A stretch of DNA of 41,286 nt from a bacterium. GTDB taxonomy: Bacteria; Sysuimicrobiota; Sysuimicrobiia; Sysuimicrobiales; Segetimicrobiaceae. Positions 1 to 11,000 of the stretch are shown here, in pieces; the first letter of the stretch is position 1, and every line of letters starts with the position of its first letter. The notes under the pieces were generated by a model. That model searched no databases. It was not told where the DNA came from and worked only from the letters and a program-made list of their open reading frames with translations. The position numbers and the translations under genes are program-made. Location of the stretch: contig DATGJN010000034.1 in NCBI GenBank assembly GCA_035295165.1, forward strand, positions 1 to 41,286, given 5' to 3'.

Positions 1-17
1 CTGTCCTCGAGGGTCAC
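1..17 (-). CDS. IS481-like transposase, first codons only
   Basis: GTG start at 17-15 on the minus strand, followed by ACC CTC GAG GAC, identical to the start at 41200 in the right-hand IS copy. A strong purine-rich ribosome site (GGAAGGAGGG) lies just upstream, at about 26-35 on the minus strand. Only five codons are present, so the identity comes entirely from the longer right-hand copy. Confidence 0.6.
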
Positions 18-140
18 GTCCGTCTCCCTCCTTCCGAAACCCGCCAGGTCTCGGTTGGAGTATTCGGAGGCTGGACTGTGACCCTCTTGCTGTCACGGGA
101 GGTAGCCCTCCAAGTGTTAACACTACGTCCAAACAGTACA
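1..140 (-). mobile_element. IS end, left copy (IS481-like, truncated by window edge)
   Basis: Positions 1-140 are the reverse complement of 41077-41216, with a single mismatch (position 72). The match stops abruptly at 140, where the outer end reads TGTACTGTTTGGAC on the minus strand, so this is taken as the IS tip. A perfect 12-bp palindrome, AGTGTTAACACT, lies at 113-124, about 16 bp inside the tip. The transposase start codon is at 17-15 and the gene runs off the left edge. The family call rests on the protein start visible in the right-hand copy. No target-site duplication can be tested because the other IS end is missing. Confidence 0.8.
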
Positions 141-160
141 CGCTAGGCCTTGCGGTGTAG

Positions 161-198
161 GATCCGGAGCGGGAAACGGGACTCGAACCCGCGACCCT
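161..198 (-). repeat. tRNA-Gly 3'-end relic (candidate attachment site)
   Basis: This 38-base stretch matches 14131-14168 in the same orientation with one mismatch (165 versus 14135) and 33 perfect bases. It covers the variable loop edge, the whole T-arm, the acceptor 3' strand and the discriminator of tRNA-Gly(CCC). The 5' half of the tRNA is absent: no GCGGGAA acceptor strand or D-arm follows at 199-280. A direct repeat of a tRNA 3' end is the usual footprint of integration by a tyrosine recombinase, but a degraded tandem tRNA copy would look similar. It lies only 21 bases from the IS tip. Confidence 0.7.
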
Positions 199-721
199 AG
201 AAGAACCTCGCCCCTCCTGCAGCCCTTGCGAATCAAGCCCTTCAGGAGGTGCGCGTCTGCCGTCGCGAGCCTCGTAGACACGACCACCATCTGCTCGAGT
301 TTGCCAGATTATCACCTATGCGCAGCTTCTCAGTCTCGGTGTCGCCGAAGTTTGCAGGAGGTCGGAGATTGCCCGAGGAGGGCATTCTACTGCGGATCCT
401 CCGGGTGCGCCGCGCGCCGCGGTGTCGGCCGCCCCGCGACTGCGCGAGAACGGTACTCAGACCATGAGCGGCCGCCATTTCGGACAATGCCTCGGGTCGA
501 ACCAGTGACAGCGATATAGGTCCTAACGTGCGGCGCGTGATAGGGACCGTTGGAGGCAAGCCCGTGGAACTGCCGTCGATACCCAGCATGCACGATCACC
601 ACCGAGAGTGGCCCGGTCTCAAAAGGGAGACGGTCGCATCCCCGGGAAAGGCCAAAGGCGCCTCGAGGAGCAGGGGGCCGGTCCCGTGGAGGCGAAGAGA
701 CCCGGGGCCGGGGGGATCACC
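199..721. other. non-coding stretch, nothing recognised
   Basis: Several overlapping short frames are open here on both strands, but none has a recognisable protein, a ribosome site or consistent codon use. I looked for an integrase remnant next to the tRNA relic: the frame reading toward the relic is broken by a TGA within about 15 codons of it. No clear promoter for the SPFH gene was found. Confidence 0.4.
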
Positions 722-1591
722 ATGGGATACGGGTTCGTGATCGCAGTGGTCGTCGTCGCCGTGATCCTGGCGTGGAACGGGGTCAAGATTGTCCGGGACT
801 ATCAGCGCCTGGTGGTGTTCCGCCTGGGTCGCAGCTTCGGCCCCAGAGGGCCGGGGCTCGTCTACCTGATCCCGATCATCGACAAGGCGGTCTGGGTGGA
901 CCTGCGGGAAGCGTTCCTCGAGATCCCCGCGCAGACGTGCATCACCAAGGACAATGCCCCGATCTCCATTGATTTCCTGATCTACTGGAAGGTGTTCGAC
1001 CCCCAGCTCAGCGTGATCCAGGTGGGCAACTTCGCCGGCGCCGCGCAGGGGATCGCCACGACCGGGCTCCGCGCGGTGATCGGCGACCTCAGCCTCGACG
1101 AGGCGCTGACGAAGCGGGACCAGATCAACCAAGTCATGCGCGCCAAGCTCGACGAGACCACGGAGCGGTGGGGAGTTAAGGTGACGACCGTGGAGATCCG
1201 CGAGATCACCCCGCCGAAGGACGTCCAGGATGCGATGACGCGGCAGATGTCCGCCGAACGCAGCCGGCGCGCGCTCGTCACGGAAGCGGACGGGAAGAAA
1301 CAGGCCGCCGTCACCATCGCGGAGGGAGAAAAACAGTCGGCCATCCTGAAGGCGGAGGGCGACCGTCAGGCCGCGATCCTCCGTGCGGAAGGGTTCTCGC
1401 TCGCCCTGGGCACGATCTTCAACGTCGCCAAGACCGTGGACACGAATACGATGAGCCTCCAGTATCTGGAGGCGTTGAAAGCGCTCGGAGCGGGCCCCGC
1501 CACGAAGTTCGTGTTTCCGATGGAGTTCACCAAACTGCTCCAACCGTTCGTGGATGGGGGACGTGGGAGACCGCCGCGGGGGACGCCGTAG
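722..1591 (+). CDS. SPFH/band-7 domain protein (stomatin/prohibitin-like)
   Basis: A 289-residue membrane-anchored scaffold of the stomatin/prohibitin family, which forms oligomers on the inner membrane and is linked to membrane microdomains and protein quality control. One N-terminal membrane segment (about residues 3-20, GFVIAVVVVAVILAW) is followed by the SPFH core, with VVFRLGR and GPGLVYLIPIID near residues 32-57. Then comes the long Ala/Glu/Lys-rich coiled coil (EGEKQSAILKAEGDRQAAIL) typical of the family. ATG 722 is chosen over an in-frame ATG at 608 because the family starts directly with the membrane segment and GGGGGGA lies just upstream. No nfeD partner is nearby, although stomatin-type genes often pair with one. 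The family call is firm; the substrate and role here are unknown. Confidence 0.9.
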   Translation: MGYGFVIAVVVVAVILAWNGVKIVRDYQRLVVFRLGRSFGPRGPGLVYLIPIIDKAVWVDLREAFLEIPAQTCITKDNAPISIDFLIYWKVFDPQLSVIQVGNFAGAAQGIATTGLRAVIGDLSLDEALTKRDQINQVMRAKLDETTERWGVKVTTVEIREITPPKDVQDAMTRQMSAERSRRALVTEADGKKQAAVTIAEGEKQSAILKAEGDRQAAILRAEGFSLALGTIFNVAKTVDTNTMSLQYLEALKALGAGPATKFVFPMEFTKLLQPFVDGGRGRPPRGTP

Positions 1592-1805
1592 CCGCTCCGA
1601 CCTGCTGCCGGCAAGCACCACTACGGACGCGCTCCACCGGGATCTGGGATCTGGACGTGGCGCCGCACCGTCGAGATGCCCCTTGGCTGCCGCGGTGGCC
1701 GCATGGAGGCCATCGTAGGGGATGCTCCAGGGTCGGCCTCGCATCGCACCTGCGGATCTTGCGCTTGCCCGAGGTCTGCGTTCCACCCTGACGGGGGGAC
1801 TGAGG

Positions 1806-2231
1806 ATGGATACGAGTCACGAACTGGCCCCGCCGCTCACGAATCTTCTGTACGCGATGGCCGAGGAAGGTGCGGATGACTGGGCGACCGGTCCGGGGGG
1901 AAATGTGTGGGCCGGGTTGCTGCGAGATGGCGCGGAGATCGCACGGCGTCTCAGGGAACAGATCGAGGCGAACGACGCTCTTGTGCGAGACGAGAACGAC
2001 CGGGAGGACTGGACAGCTCTCGGCATGGCGTTTGGTGTCATCGTGAGGCGCGACCATCGCAGAAACACCACCTCCGCTCGTGCCTTCACCGACGAGGAGG
2101 CACTGCTAGCCGAGTGGGAAGCGACCAAGGCCGAACTGGAACCGAGCGGTGGGGCGGTGGAGACCACCGAGATGGGCAACAGTACCGAGGGGCCATCGTC
2201 GGGACCGAAGCCGCCACGCGACGATGAGTGA
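1806..2231 (+). CDS. hypothetical protein, 141 aa
   Basis: An acidic soluble protein with no family I recognise. The first ~110 residues look folded (LTNLLYAMAEEG, then an amphipathic stretch AEIARRLREQIEANDALV). The last ~35 are a low-complexity Gly/Pro/Ser/Glu tail ending PKPPRDDE. There is no signal peptide or membrane segment. ATG 1806 is preferred over an in-frame ATG at 1722 because GGGGGAC sits about six bases before it and the upstream residues are Arg-rich and atypical. It lies 214 bp after the SPFH gene on the same strand; the gap shows no terminator, so cotranscription is possible. Confidence 0.55.
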   Translation: MDTSHELAPPLTNLLYAMAEEGADDWATGPGGNVWAGLLRDGAEIARRLREQIEANDALVRDENDREDWTALGMAFGVIVRRDHRRNTTSARAFTDEEALLAEWEATKAELEPSGGAVETTEMGNSTEGPSSGPKPPRDDE

Positions 2232-3224
2232 CGCGCGCCACAAGCCACCATCCGTAGAGGGAGCACGCGTTTGCTCCTTTCTGATCTGCCTTCTCGCGCC
2301 ACCGCCTCGGACCTCGTCGCGTAATCAGCCGGCACTCCCTCCGACCAAATGAGCTGTGCAGTTCATTCAGCGCTATCCCGAAACGCCGGTCGCGTTTCCG
2401 GTGGCGCTGTTCAGATCGCGCGCAGCTCGGCGTCCGACGTCCTCGACAGGCGCTGGGCAAGCATTCGGCGGGCACAAGACTCTGGTGGTCGAAGTGTATC
2501 GGTACATGACACGGCTACAGTGATTGGTCGGTTCGCCCTTCGCGCTCGTGCTTCGGTTCCTCTTGCACCGTTGACGTTGGGCGGATCCGGTGTTTTATCG
2601 CTCAGCCGCCATGCCGTACGGCCGCCTCAGGTCCGCCTCCCAGCTGGAAACACTCGATGCGGCGGCACGTCGGACAGCGAAACACCTTCACCTCGATCCC
2701 GGCCTCGTTGCCGTGCGTTGGCCTTGCGAGCGCTTACTTGCCTCACGGGGATTACGACATGCTCTCCCTCCCCCAACCGCTGCAACTCGGCCTCGCACAC
2801 GCACTTTTCCGCCCTGTGGATACACGGCCACGCGGCTCCTTCCTCATAATATGGGGCGAGTAGAGCACGGTCCGATATTGCCGGCCGCCACCTCACGGGG
2901 TACGTGTGTCCTCCAGGAGGTTGCCAGGGCGCTCGGGGATGATGTTGTCTGCGTATTCCGCGCGTTGTCCCTCGTACGACCTCGCTAGGGTTCGTGGTAC
3001 GTCTGTGGCATGGGCTGGAGAGGTGAAAGTACACTCGGCAGGAGGTAAGAGCGCAAGTGTGGGCAGTTGAGACGCCATGCGGCGTTCGCTTTTCTGTACG
3101 AACGAGGGATATACTTGAGTTGGTTCTTCTTCCTCACGTCCACGGCCCGTTTCCTCCATTCGGTCGGTTCCTCGAAGGAGAAAGCCCCATAGAACCTCCC
3201 TATTGGGAGATGGAGGGTTGGGCC
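2232..3224. other. 993-bp stretch with no convincing gene
   Basis: Several frames of 60-170 codons are open on both strands but overlap one another without a ribosome site or family resemblance. One item is worth recording: on the minus strand at 2602-2691, GTG opens a 29-codon frame containing CPTCRRIEC, a cysteine-knuckle pattern, but its ribosome site is poor. A short hairpin (3072-3076 with 3081-3085) followed by TTCGCTTTTCTG lies near the right edge. GGAGGT at 3041-3046 precedes a GTG at 3057 that is in frame with the next gene, but a better-placed start exists at 3225. Confidence 0.4.
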
Positions 3225-3530
3225 ATGTATCTGAGCACACGGTGGTACGAGAAGGTATCAAATACGCAAGAGTTGGCGCGGCACGTCCGCGAGGATTTTG
3301 TCCCCTTGATCAGTGCGGTTCCGGGCTTCATTGGATACTACTTCACGAACGCTGGCGACGGAACGGTGCTGACCACCAGCATCTTCGAGACCAAAGCGAA
3401 CGCTGAGGAATCCAATCGGGTCGCGGCCGAGTGGGTGAAGAAGAATCCCAAGGTGCTTCCCACCGCGGCGCGGGTGACGACCGGAGAAGTGATTGGGCAC
3501 AAGGTCAAGGAGACGACCGGGGTCAGGTAG
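3225..3530 (+). CDS. antibiotic-biosynthesis-monooxygenase-like (dimeric alpha-beta barrel) protein
   Basis: A 101-residue protein that fits the dimeric ferredoxin-like barrel fold: strand (MYLSTRWYEK), helix (TQELARHVREDFVPLIS), strand pair (VPGFIGYYFTNAGDG, VLTTSIFET), helix (NAEESNRVAAEWVKKN) and a final strand ending TTGEVIGHKV. Members range from quinol monooxygenases to proteins of unknown function, so the catalytic role is not assigned. ATG 3225 has GGAGGG seven bases upstream and gives the usual family length. Extension to GTG 3057 is possible (GGAGGT ten bases before it) but would add 56 residues without family resemblance. A hairpin at 3580-3608 follows the stop. Confidence 0.7.
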   Translation: MYLSTRWYEKVSNTQELARHVREDFVPLISAVPGFIGYYFTNAGDGTVLTTSIFETKANAEESNRVAAEWVKKNPKVLPTAARVTTGEVIGHKVKETTGVR

Positions 3531-3570
3531 ATCAAGTAAGCTGTCCCGGTATCGCGGGTCCGGTTGGATC

Positions 3571-3608
3571 AAGAGAAGAAGGCCGCGTCGCAGGATCGGG
3601 CGCGGCCT
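3571..3608 (-). terminator. intrinsic terminator between convergent genes
   Basis: An 8-bp GC stem, AGGCCGCG (3580-3587) with CGCGGCCT (3601-3608), and a 13-base loop. On the minus strand the stem is followed at once by TCTTCTCTT, a pyrimidine/T tract, so it best fits the small leftward gene ending at 3698. On the plus strand it is followed by GTTCGTCTGA and may also end the monooxygenase-like gene. Confidence 0.6.
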
Positions 3609-3697
3609 GTTCGTCTGAGTCACGGTCAGTAGCTGGTGCTTGCGTTGCTTCTTCATCGCTTCTCATCGACGCCGTGTTTCGTCGAGAAGGTCTTCGC

Positions 3698-3928
3698 TCA
3701 CGGTGCGGCGGATTCCGCGACTGCGGCGTCCAGTTCCACAACGGTGCGGATCACGCGGTGGTCGTCGCGGCTACGCATTCGGAGGAGCCACTCGATTTCG
3801 GTCTTGTTGCGATCTTGAATCCGAGTCGAGTCCCACGTTGTTGGTGCCGGGACAACCATTGTGGGGAGGTTGCCGTGCCTGCTGGGCGGAGATACACGGC
3901 CTGAGATCCGAGTAAACCGCCGCGCCAC
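3698..3928 (-). CDS. hypothetical small protein, 76 aa
   Basis: Not recognised. The C-terminal half reads as a helical soluble domain (NKTEIEWLLRMRSRD, then DHRVIRTVVELDAAVAES). GTG 3928 has AGAGG about six bases upstream. An internal ATG (about 3856) would give 53 residues with no ribosome site. Support for a real gene comes from the terminator oriented for it at 3571-3608 and from codon use that is less erratic than in the other frames here. Its relation to the neighbours is unknown. Confidence 0.4.
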   Translation of the reverse strand: MARRFTRISGRVSPPSRHGNLPTMVVPAPTTWDSTRIQDRNKTEIEWLLRMRSRDDHRVIRTVVELDAAVAESAAP

Positions 3929-4179
3929 TTCAACCTCTGACCATCTCTTCCGTTGGAGCCAGCACTTATCCGAACCAACGAAGCGGCTAGAGAGGGGTCT
4001 CCGGGTATATGTCCTGGGCGATCATGGGCATCGGTCGGGGCTCCGCGCCGGTGCCGTGGCATCGCGGGCTCAGCACGACTTCTCCTTGCCCCCGCGCAGC
4101 GCCCCAACCCTTGCAGTTGTGATCGGGGCAAGAGGCACCTGGGTGGCGCCGCTGTGATGTCCTCTACTCGGGCTCCCCG

Positions 4180-4389
4180 ATGAAGGTCACCCTTGTCGGA
4201 CCCACCGCCGCCGATGTACGGACTACGCGCTCGCGGCCTGGAAAGGGAACGACGGAACTGGCTTGCAGGCATTGCCAATCGGGGCGTGACTGTCTGACCC
4301 GACAGGGTCTCTCACCGAAACAGGCAGATGCTCGCGCGTGCGAGGTGCAGGGATTGACGTCCCTGTTCACCGTTGCGCGGTTGGGCTAA
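4180..4389 (+). CDS. possible small Cys-containing ORF, 69 aa
   Basis: An open frame with a cysteine cluster (ACRHCQSGRDCLT, then C again in ARACEV), suggesting a metal knuckle. It ends at TAA 4387-4389, overlapping the stop of the convergent DUF998 gene by four bases. It has no Shine-Dalgarno site and no homologue that I recognise, so it may be chance. The rest of 3929-4385 shows nothing else I can support. Confidence 0.2.
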   Translation: MKVTLVGPTAADVRTTRSRPGKGTTELACRHCQSGRDCLTRQGLSPKQADARACEVQGLTSLFTVARLG

Positions 4390-5081
4390 GACAATCTCAG
4401 CAGACGAATCGCCATCATTTCCATCCAGACACACGGAAGCGCAAACATGATCCGCTCATACAGCCCGAGCCAAGGGTGCGAGGCACTCCATAGCCCGCTC
4501 CACACCAGTAAGAGAATTAAGGTCAGCGTGCCGGTGAACGACCCGACAAGTATGCTGAAGAGAGCATAGCCCCGCCAAGCGCGATCATGTTTCACTTGTG
4601 CCCCTGTTGCGAGGCAGCTCAGCGGTAGGAGTACCACCAGTGCGCCGACGACGCTCAGGTGGATCGCGCCATGGATCGTCCAGGTGCCCACGCGGTCGGT
4701 CGGGAACACCGCGATCAGCACCAAGCCCAATCCGCTGGCCATTGCAAGGATGTTGATCGCGCCCCACACCCTGCCTGACACCGCACGCTGGATACCTGCT
4801 TGAAACACCACGACCAGGACGCCAAAGGCGGAGAAGTTCAGCGTTTGTACCCAACCGTGAGGACCCAACGCGAGCAGGCTGATGTCTGACCGCACTCCAT
4901 TGTAAGTCGGCTGTGTCTGGCCGAGCACCGTGAGGACGCTCCAGAATAAGATCGGCCCGACGATTCCAGATAGAGCCGGGCCTCGCAGACAGAAGAATTG
5001 GCGAGTGGCAGAGAAGCCGGTGAGGCGCATCGCGGAACGGATCCCGAGATCCCAGCGCCCTCGAAACCTTCCGCCACACAT
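4386..5081 (-). CDS. DUF998 family integral membrane protein
   Basis: A 231-residue polytopic protein with about six hydrophobic segments (for example GIVGPILFWSVLTVLG, FSAFGVLVVVFQAGI, AINILAMASGLGLVLIAVF, GALVVLLPLSCLA, LTLILLLVWSGLW). The spacing of GPHGWVQTLNF in the second quarter and FPTDR in the middle fits DUF998, whose function is unknown. ATG 5081 lies four bases after the stop of the glucan synthase, with GGGG eight bases upstream inside that gene's end, so translation is probably coupled. An internal Met at residue 18 is an alternative start without a ribosome site. Position suggests a role linked to glucan export or the envelope, but that is inference. Confidence 0.75.
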   Translation of the reverse strand: MCGGRFRGRWDLGIRSAMRLTGFSATRQFFCLRGPALSGIVGPILFWSVLTVLGQTQPTYNGVRSDISLLALGPHGWVQTLNFSAFGVLVVVFQAGIQRAVSGRVWGAINILAMASGLGLVLIAVFPTDRVGTWTIHGAIHLSVVGALVVLLPLSCLATGAQVKHDRAWRGYALFSILVGSFTGTLTLILLLVWSGLWSASHPWLGLYERIMFALPCVWMEMMAIRLLRLS

Positions 5082-5084
5082 CGC

Positions 5085-8000
5085 TTACCCCAACACAATG
5101 CGGACTTGATGTTCCGCGCCATCGTCAGCAAGCGGAATGGTTGCAGAGTCCAGGTGCCTACCGTCCAGTTCAGCCAGAACAACGCCTCGGCAAACGCTGG
5201 ACGGGTTTTCCACCTGGACACTGTAGACTGCAGAATGATGCCGAAAACGGATGGAGTACCCTGGCCAGGTGCGCGGGATGCAGGGGTCGATGGAGAACAT
5301 CGGTCCGCGCACGCGAACACCCAACATCCACTCGATCGCCGCACGATAGAGCCATCCGGCCGATCCAGTATACCAGGTCCAGCCGCCGCGTCCCACATGG
5401 GGCGGTTCGGAATACACATCGGCGGCCACCACGTAGGGCTCCACTTTGTACCGCTGCACGGTCGCCCGTGAGACAGCGTGATTGATCGGGTTCAGCATGC
5501 CGAACAACTCAGCCGCTTTGTCTCCGTCGCCCAGTGCCGCAAAGGCCAACACGGTCCACGCGGCCGCGTGCGTGTATTGCCCGCCGTTTTCGCGGATGCC
5601 GGGTACATACCCGTTGATATAGCCTGGGTCGTGTGCCGTCCGATCAAACGGCGGCGTGAGCAACAACACGAGCCCCTCCGGACGCCGCACTAGGGTCTGG
5701 TCGACCGCGGCCATCGCGCGCGCTCCGCGGCCCGGTTCGGCGGCCCCGCTGATGACGCCCCAGGATTGAGCAATGGAATCAATCCGGCACACCGTGTTTG
5801 TGGCCGACCCGAGCGGTGTGCCGTCGTCAAAATACGCGCGGCGATACCACTCGCCGTCCCACCCGTGCCGTTCGAGCGCGGCCTTCAGTGCGCTCACATG
5901 CAACCGCCAGGTCTCCGCACGCTGCTGCTCGCCCCGCGCATCAGCAATCTTCGCAAACTCCCACAGAATCGTATGCAGGAACCACCCCAGCCACACGCTC
6001 TCTCCCTTGCCTTGCGGCCCGACGCGGTTCAAACTGTCGTTCCAATCGCCCGTCCCGATCAGCGGCAGCCCATGACTTCCCACCGCGAGGCTCCGATCGA
6101 GCGCGCGTGCGCAGTGTTCAAAGAGGGATCCGGCAGTGTCGGAGACCCGCGGTTGGAAGTAGGATTCGTTCTGTCCCTCGGCGAGCGCTTCGCCTTCCAG
6201 GAAGGGTACGACTTCATCGAGGACGCCGCGATCGCCCGTCACCTCGATGAATTGGAGGACAGCATAGGGAAGCCATAGCAGGTCGTCCGAAATGCGCGAG
6301 CGCACTCCGCGCCCCGACGGCGGGTGCCACCAGTGTTGAACATCGCCTTGCATGAACTGGCGCGCCGCCGCACGCAAGAGATGTTGATGAGCGACGTCGC
6401 GTGCCGCCACGGCGAGCGCGATCACATCCTGCAGCTGATCACGGAAGCCATAGGCGCCACTCGCCTGATAGAATGCCGCGCGCGCCCACACCCGACAGGA
6501 CAGCGTCTGGTAAAGTAACCAGCGGTTCACCAGAATATCCATCGACCGCTCGGGGGTGGTGATTTGGACGGTACCGAGCACGTCGTCCCATCGCCGGGTG
6601 ACATTTCGTAAAATCTCGTCGAGGTTTGCGGCGCGATAGCGAGTGATCAACTCCCGCGCCGCTTCCCGGCTTTCCGCCTGACCGAGGAAAAAGACGACTT
6701 CAACCTGGCCGCCGGGACGCAATTCGAGCTGCCGTTGCATCGCCGCGCACGGATCGAGCCCCGCACCCACCCGTCCCGAAAGCGGTCCTCCTCGCTCTAG
6801 CGCCGCAGGTCGCTCAGGCACGCCATTCCGGCCCAGAAACTCGGTGCGATCGCCCGACCAGGAACTCTGGAGTCCACCAAGATCAGCAAACGCCACACGC
6901 CCGCCGAACTCGCCGCCCCATACGCTTCGCGCGAACAGCGCGCCCGTTTGCGCGTCATGCTCGGTGACAATGTACGGAGCCGTCGAACTGCGCGAATTCC
7001 CGAGAACCCACTCTGCGTATCCAGTCACGGAGAGACGCCGAGAACGCGCCGAGTGATTCTGCAGAATGAGACGGGAGATCTTGATCGGGTCTTCCATCGG
7101 AACGTACTCCAGCAGGTGTGTCAGAATCCCGCGCGAGCCATGCTGGAATCGGCTGTACCCTTGGCCGTGCCACGCCACATACGGCGACGACTCATCCCGA
7201 ACCGGCAGCGGTGTCGGACTCCAGACGTCACCCGTCTCTTCATCGCGAATGTAGAGCGCCTCACCAGGCGGATCCGTCACGGGGTCGTTGGACCAGGGCG
7301 TCAGCTGATTCTCATGGCTATTACGCGACCACGTGTAGCCCGAGCCGGACTCTGAAACGAGAAACCCGAACGAGGAGTTCGCAATCACATTGACCCACGG
7401 GGCGGGTGTACGCAGGCCCTCCCCGAGGATGGTCACATACTCTCGGCCACCGTCGGCAAAACCGCCGAGGCCGTTGAAGAGTTCGAGTTCGGGCACATTC
7501 AACGGTACGTCCGCACCGTTTCCCGGGCGAAGCGACCACGACAGGGGCGGTGCCGCAGGTTCGGCGCGCTGAGCCCGAAGCACTTGCTCAGCCAACGAGC
7601 CGTGCCGGCTGAGCAGCACCGCGCGAGCCGCCGTTTGCAACAGTGTGCGGTCCTGCGCAGAAATCAGATCTCCCCGCAGCAGAAAAATGTCTCCGTGTGC
7701 ATCGCTTGTGTCTGGAGCCATGCGCTGCCGGCGTGCGCGCACCAGCTCATCCAGGACCCTCTGCAGTTCCTGCTCATACGACGGCGGTTTCTCGTTGAGA
7801 ATGACCAGGTCAACGGATAGCCGCTTCAGACGCCAGTATTCATGCGCCCGCAGCAATTGTCTGATGATTCCTACGTCTTCCGCGTCGTCGATGCGGACCA
7901 GCACGATGGGGAGATCGCCTGAAATCCCATGCGACCAGAGTGAAGATTGTTCGAGCGCTCCTCGGCTCAGGACCTCGGGAGGCGGTCGCAACGCAGGATC

Positions 8001-11000
8001 CGAGTACAGGACAGCATTGGCCAGCCTCTGAAACAAGTGCGCTTCGTCGGGCGTGATCCCCAGATGGTACAGTTGCACTTGCGCCTGCGTCCAGGCCAAC
8101 GTCAGCGTGCGTTCGATCGTGCCCGCATCCCGGTACTTGTCCGCCAACGCCAGCACCTGCTCGCGCGCCGGCGCGACAATGGTGGAGAACACAACGCGCG
8201 CGGTCTTGCCCGGCTGGATACGCACAGCACGCCGCAGGCTCATCACAGGATCGAGGACGGCACCAACGGTGTTCGAAAGAGGCCGTCCGTCGGTAATGGA
8301 AACGGGCGCGCGCACATGATGCCCGCGTCCGAGGAACCTGGCGCGATCCGTCTCGCATTGCAGGTTCCCAACTGATTCGCCCTCCACCACCGCCACGTGC
8401 GCGATCCAGACCGCCGTATCTTTGTCGCTTTGCCGACGGCGCGTTGCCAGTAGCGCATCCGCAGCCGCGACGAACTCCGTCTCCACAAACAAATTGGAAA
8501 ACGCGGGATGCGCCACGTCAGCGGCCTGTGGTGCGAGCGACAACTCTGCGTACGACGTGATTTGCACTTCACGGGTGCGGACACCGAGATTGGTGACCGA
8601 TACGCGACGCACCTCCGCATCGTCCTCGTGCGACACGACAACCTCGAGCGTGGTGGTTAGTGCCCCATCCCGCCGCGTGATTTCGGCACGGTCTTCGGTG
8701 AACCGGGCTTCGTAGGCATCGGGGGCGACGCCGCTGGGCTGGTAGCCTGCCGACCAAACCTGACCGGTCTGCGCGTCGCGGAGAAAAATGTAGGTGCCCC
8801 AGCAATCCCGTGTGACGTCCTCACGCCAGCGCGTGATCGCGAGATCCCGCCACCGGCTTGATCCCGAGCCCGCGGTCGTCAGCATCACCCCGTAGCGCCC
8901 GTTGGAAAGGAGATGCGTCCGCGGCACTGCATCGTGCGGTGTCGTGAATCGGCGCACCGCTGGCGGAACGAGCTCCCTGACGTACGCTCCCGCAGGGACG
9001 TCTTCCGCACTCGGCCGGGCAACCAGCACGTCACGCGGCGTACGCTCCTGCAACAGCAGCTCGGTCGCCTGCACGATCGGGTCTGCGTGAAATCGCGCGC
9101 GCATGGCGCCATCGTTGAGTACGTTGGCGAGCGCGACCACCGACATGCCCTGGTGGTGCGCCAGGTACGCGCGTACGATCGCGACATGTTCCCCTTCGGG
9201 CACTCGGGCCCGCGTGTAATCGAGCGCTTCATAGAATCCGTACGTCCCCGTCCCGCCGACCTTGGCGAGGTGCGTAAAGTTCTGCGTCGCCCTGCCGGGA
9301 TCAATCATGGCCGCGAGTGCGGTGGCGTATGGTGCGATAACAAGATCCTCACTGAGCCCGCGCTTGAGTCCTAATCCCGGCACGCCAAAGCTTGTATATT
9401 GGTACGTGAGGTCTAAGTCCCGTGCGTTGTATCCCGACTCCGAGATTCCCCAGGGTACACGGCGCTCTGCGCCGTAGGCAATCTGCCGTTGTACCACCAA
9501 CTCGTACGTCTGGCTCAACAAGCTGCCGGTCGGTGACATCATCACGAGTGCCGGCATGAGATACTCGAACATGGAGCCCGACCACGACACGAGGGCGGAC
9601 CCGCGACCCACCGCCGTCAGCGCTCGGCCGAGACGAAACCAATGGGATGACAGGATATCGCCTTTGGCGATGGCGATAAAGCTCGTGAGGCGCGCCTCCG
9701 ACGCGAGCAGGTCGTAACAGTTGGGATCCAGGGTACCGTCCGTGACACGATATCCGATGGACACGAGCCTGCGCGTATGATTGAAGAGGAACCTGAAATC
9801 CATCTCGTGGAACATGGTCTCAGCCTGCCGCGTGATCGTGGTCAGGCGACGAACGAGTGCGGAGGTATCGTCCGCCGAACGTCGGATGGCCTGCGCTAAG
9901 GCATCGACACCCGCCAAGGTGTCGGCGGTCGTGGATGCATGGTCGAGCAAGCCTGCGCGCACTGCCGCAAGCTCGCGCAGTGCCCCTTCAAATCGTTCCG
10001 GAGCGTCCGCAAGCGCGGGGAGTGGGTGACACAGCGACTCGATCAATGCCCACTCGGGTGACCGGCCCCTGGGGCGGTCGGCCTTGGCTGTACTCTTGCT
10101 CGAATCCAGCCGGATCCATGGAACAAACATCGCCAGATCCCTCGCGTGACTCGCAATGCATGCCGTGACGGCATCGGCCCACGCGCACACCTCGGAGTCG
10201 GGAGCGTCCCCGCGTTCCTGGGCGAAGGCGTGGGCAATGTCAGCGACGGTGTGAGCACGCGTCTCCAGCGCGACCAACCGCGCCGCCCACTCGCCGGGGG
10301 TGACCGGCATCGGCTGCAGCGAGTTGACCAGCGCGTCGATCGCATTACTGAGCTGCTTCCGGGTGACGATGTGCGTGCGTGGCGTCTCGGCGACCTCGTT
10401 GAGCGCCTCGCGTAAGAGCGCGATCGTGTCGTTCACGCCGCCGAACGCACGCCGCCCGAGAAAGGAGTCCTGGATCAGCTCTCGGCAACCGTTCCCGAGG
10501 GCGAGCAGATGTCCGGCAAGGTTACCGCTGTCCACCGAGGAGACATACTTGGGATCGAGCGGACGAAGGTCGCGCGTCGCGTACCAGTTGTAAAAGTGCC
10601 CGCGAAACGATTCGAGCTGGCGCATGGTCCCGAGGGTGGCTTCCAATCGCTCAACGGCGTCCACCGCACCCAGCCAGCCCAGGTCGCGCGCCGCCAACGT
10701 GGACAGCAGATACAGCCCCATGTTCGTCGGCGATGTTCGATGGGCCACGACCGGCTTCGGGTCCTCCTGGAAGTTATCGGGAGGCAGCGCGTGATCTGCG
10801 ACGGTGACGAAGGCCTCGAAGAAACGCCATGTCCGGCGCGCAATCAACCGGAGGGCTCGGGTGTTTGTCGCGGAAAGCGGCTCGACCCTGGTGCGCCTCG
10901 GTGGGAGACTGATCCACCGTGCGACTGCAGGTGCGGCAATCCAAAGAACGATGAACGGAAGCGCGGCGGCCCACCCTGGGTGCCGTTCAACGGCGAGCAT

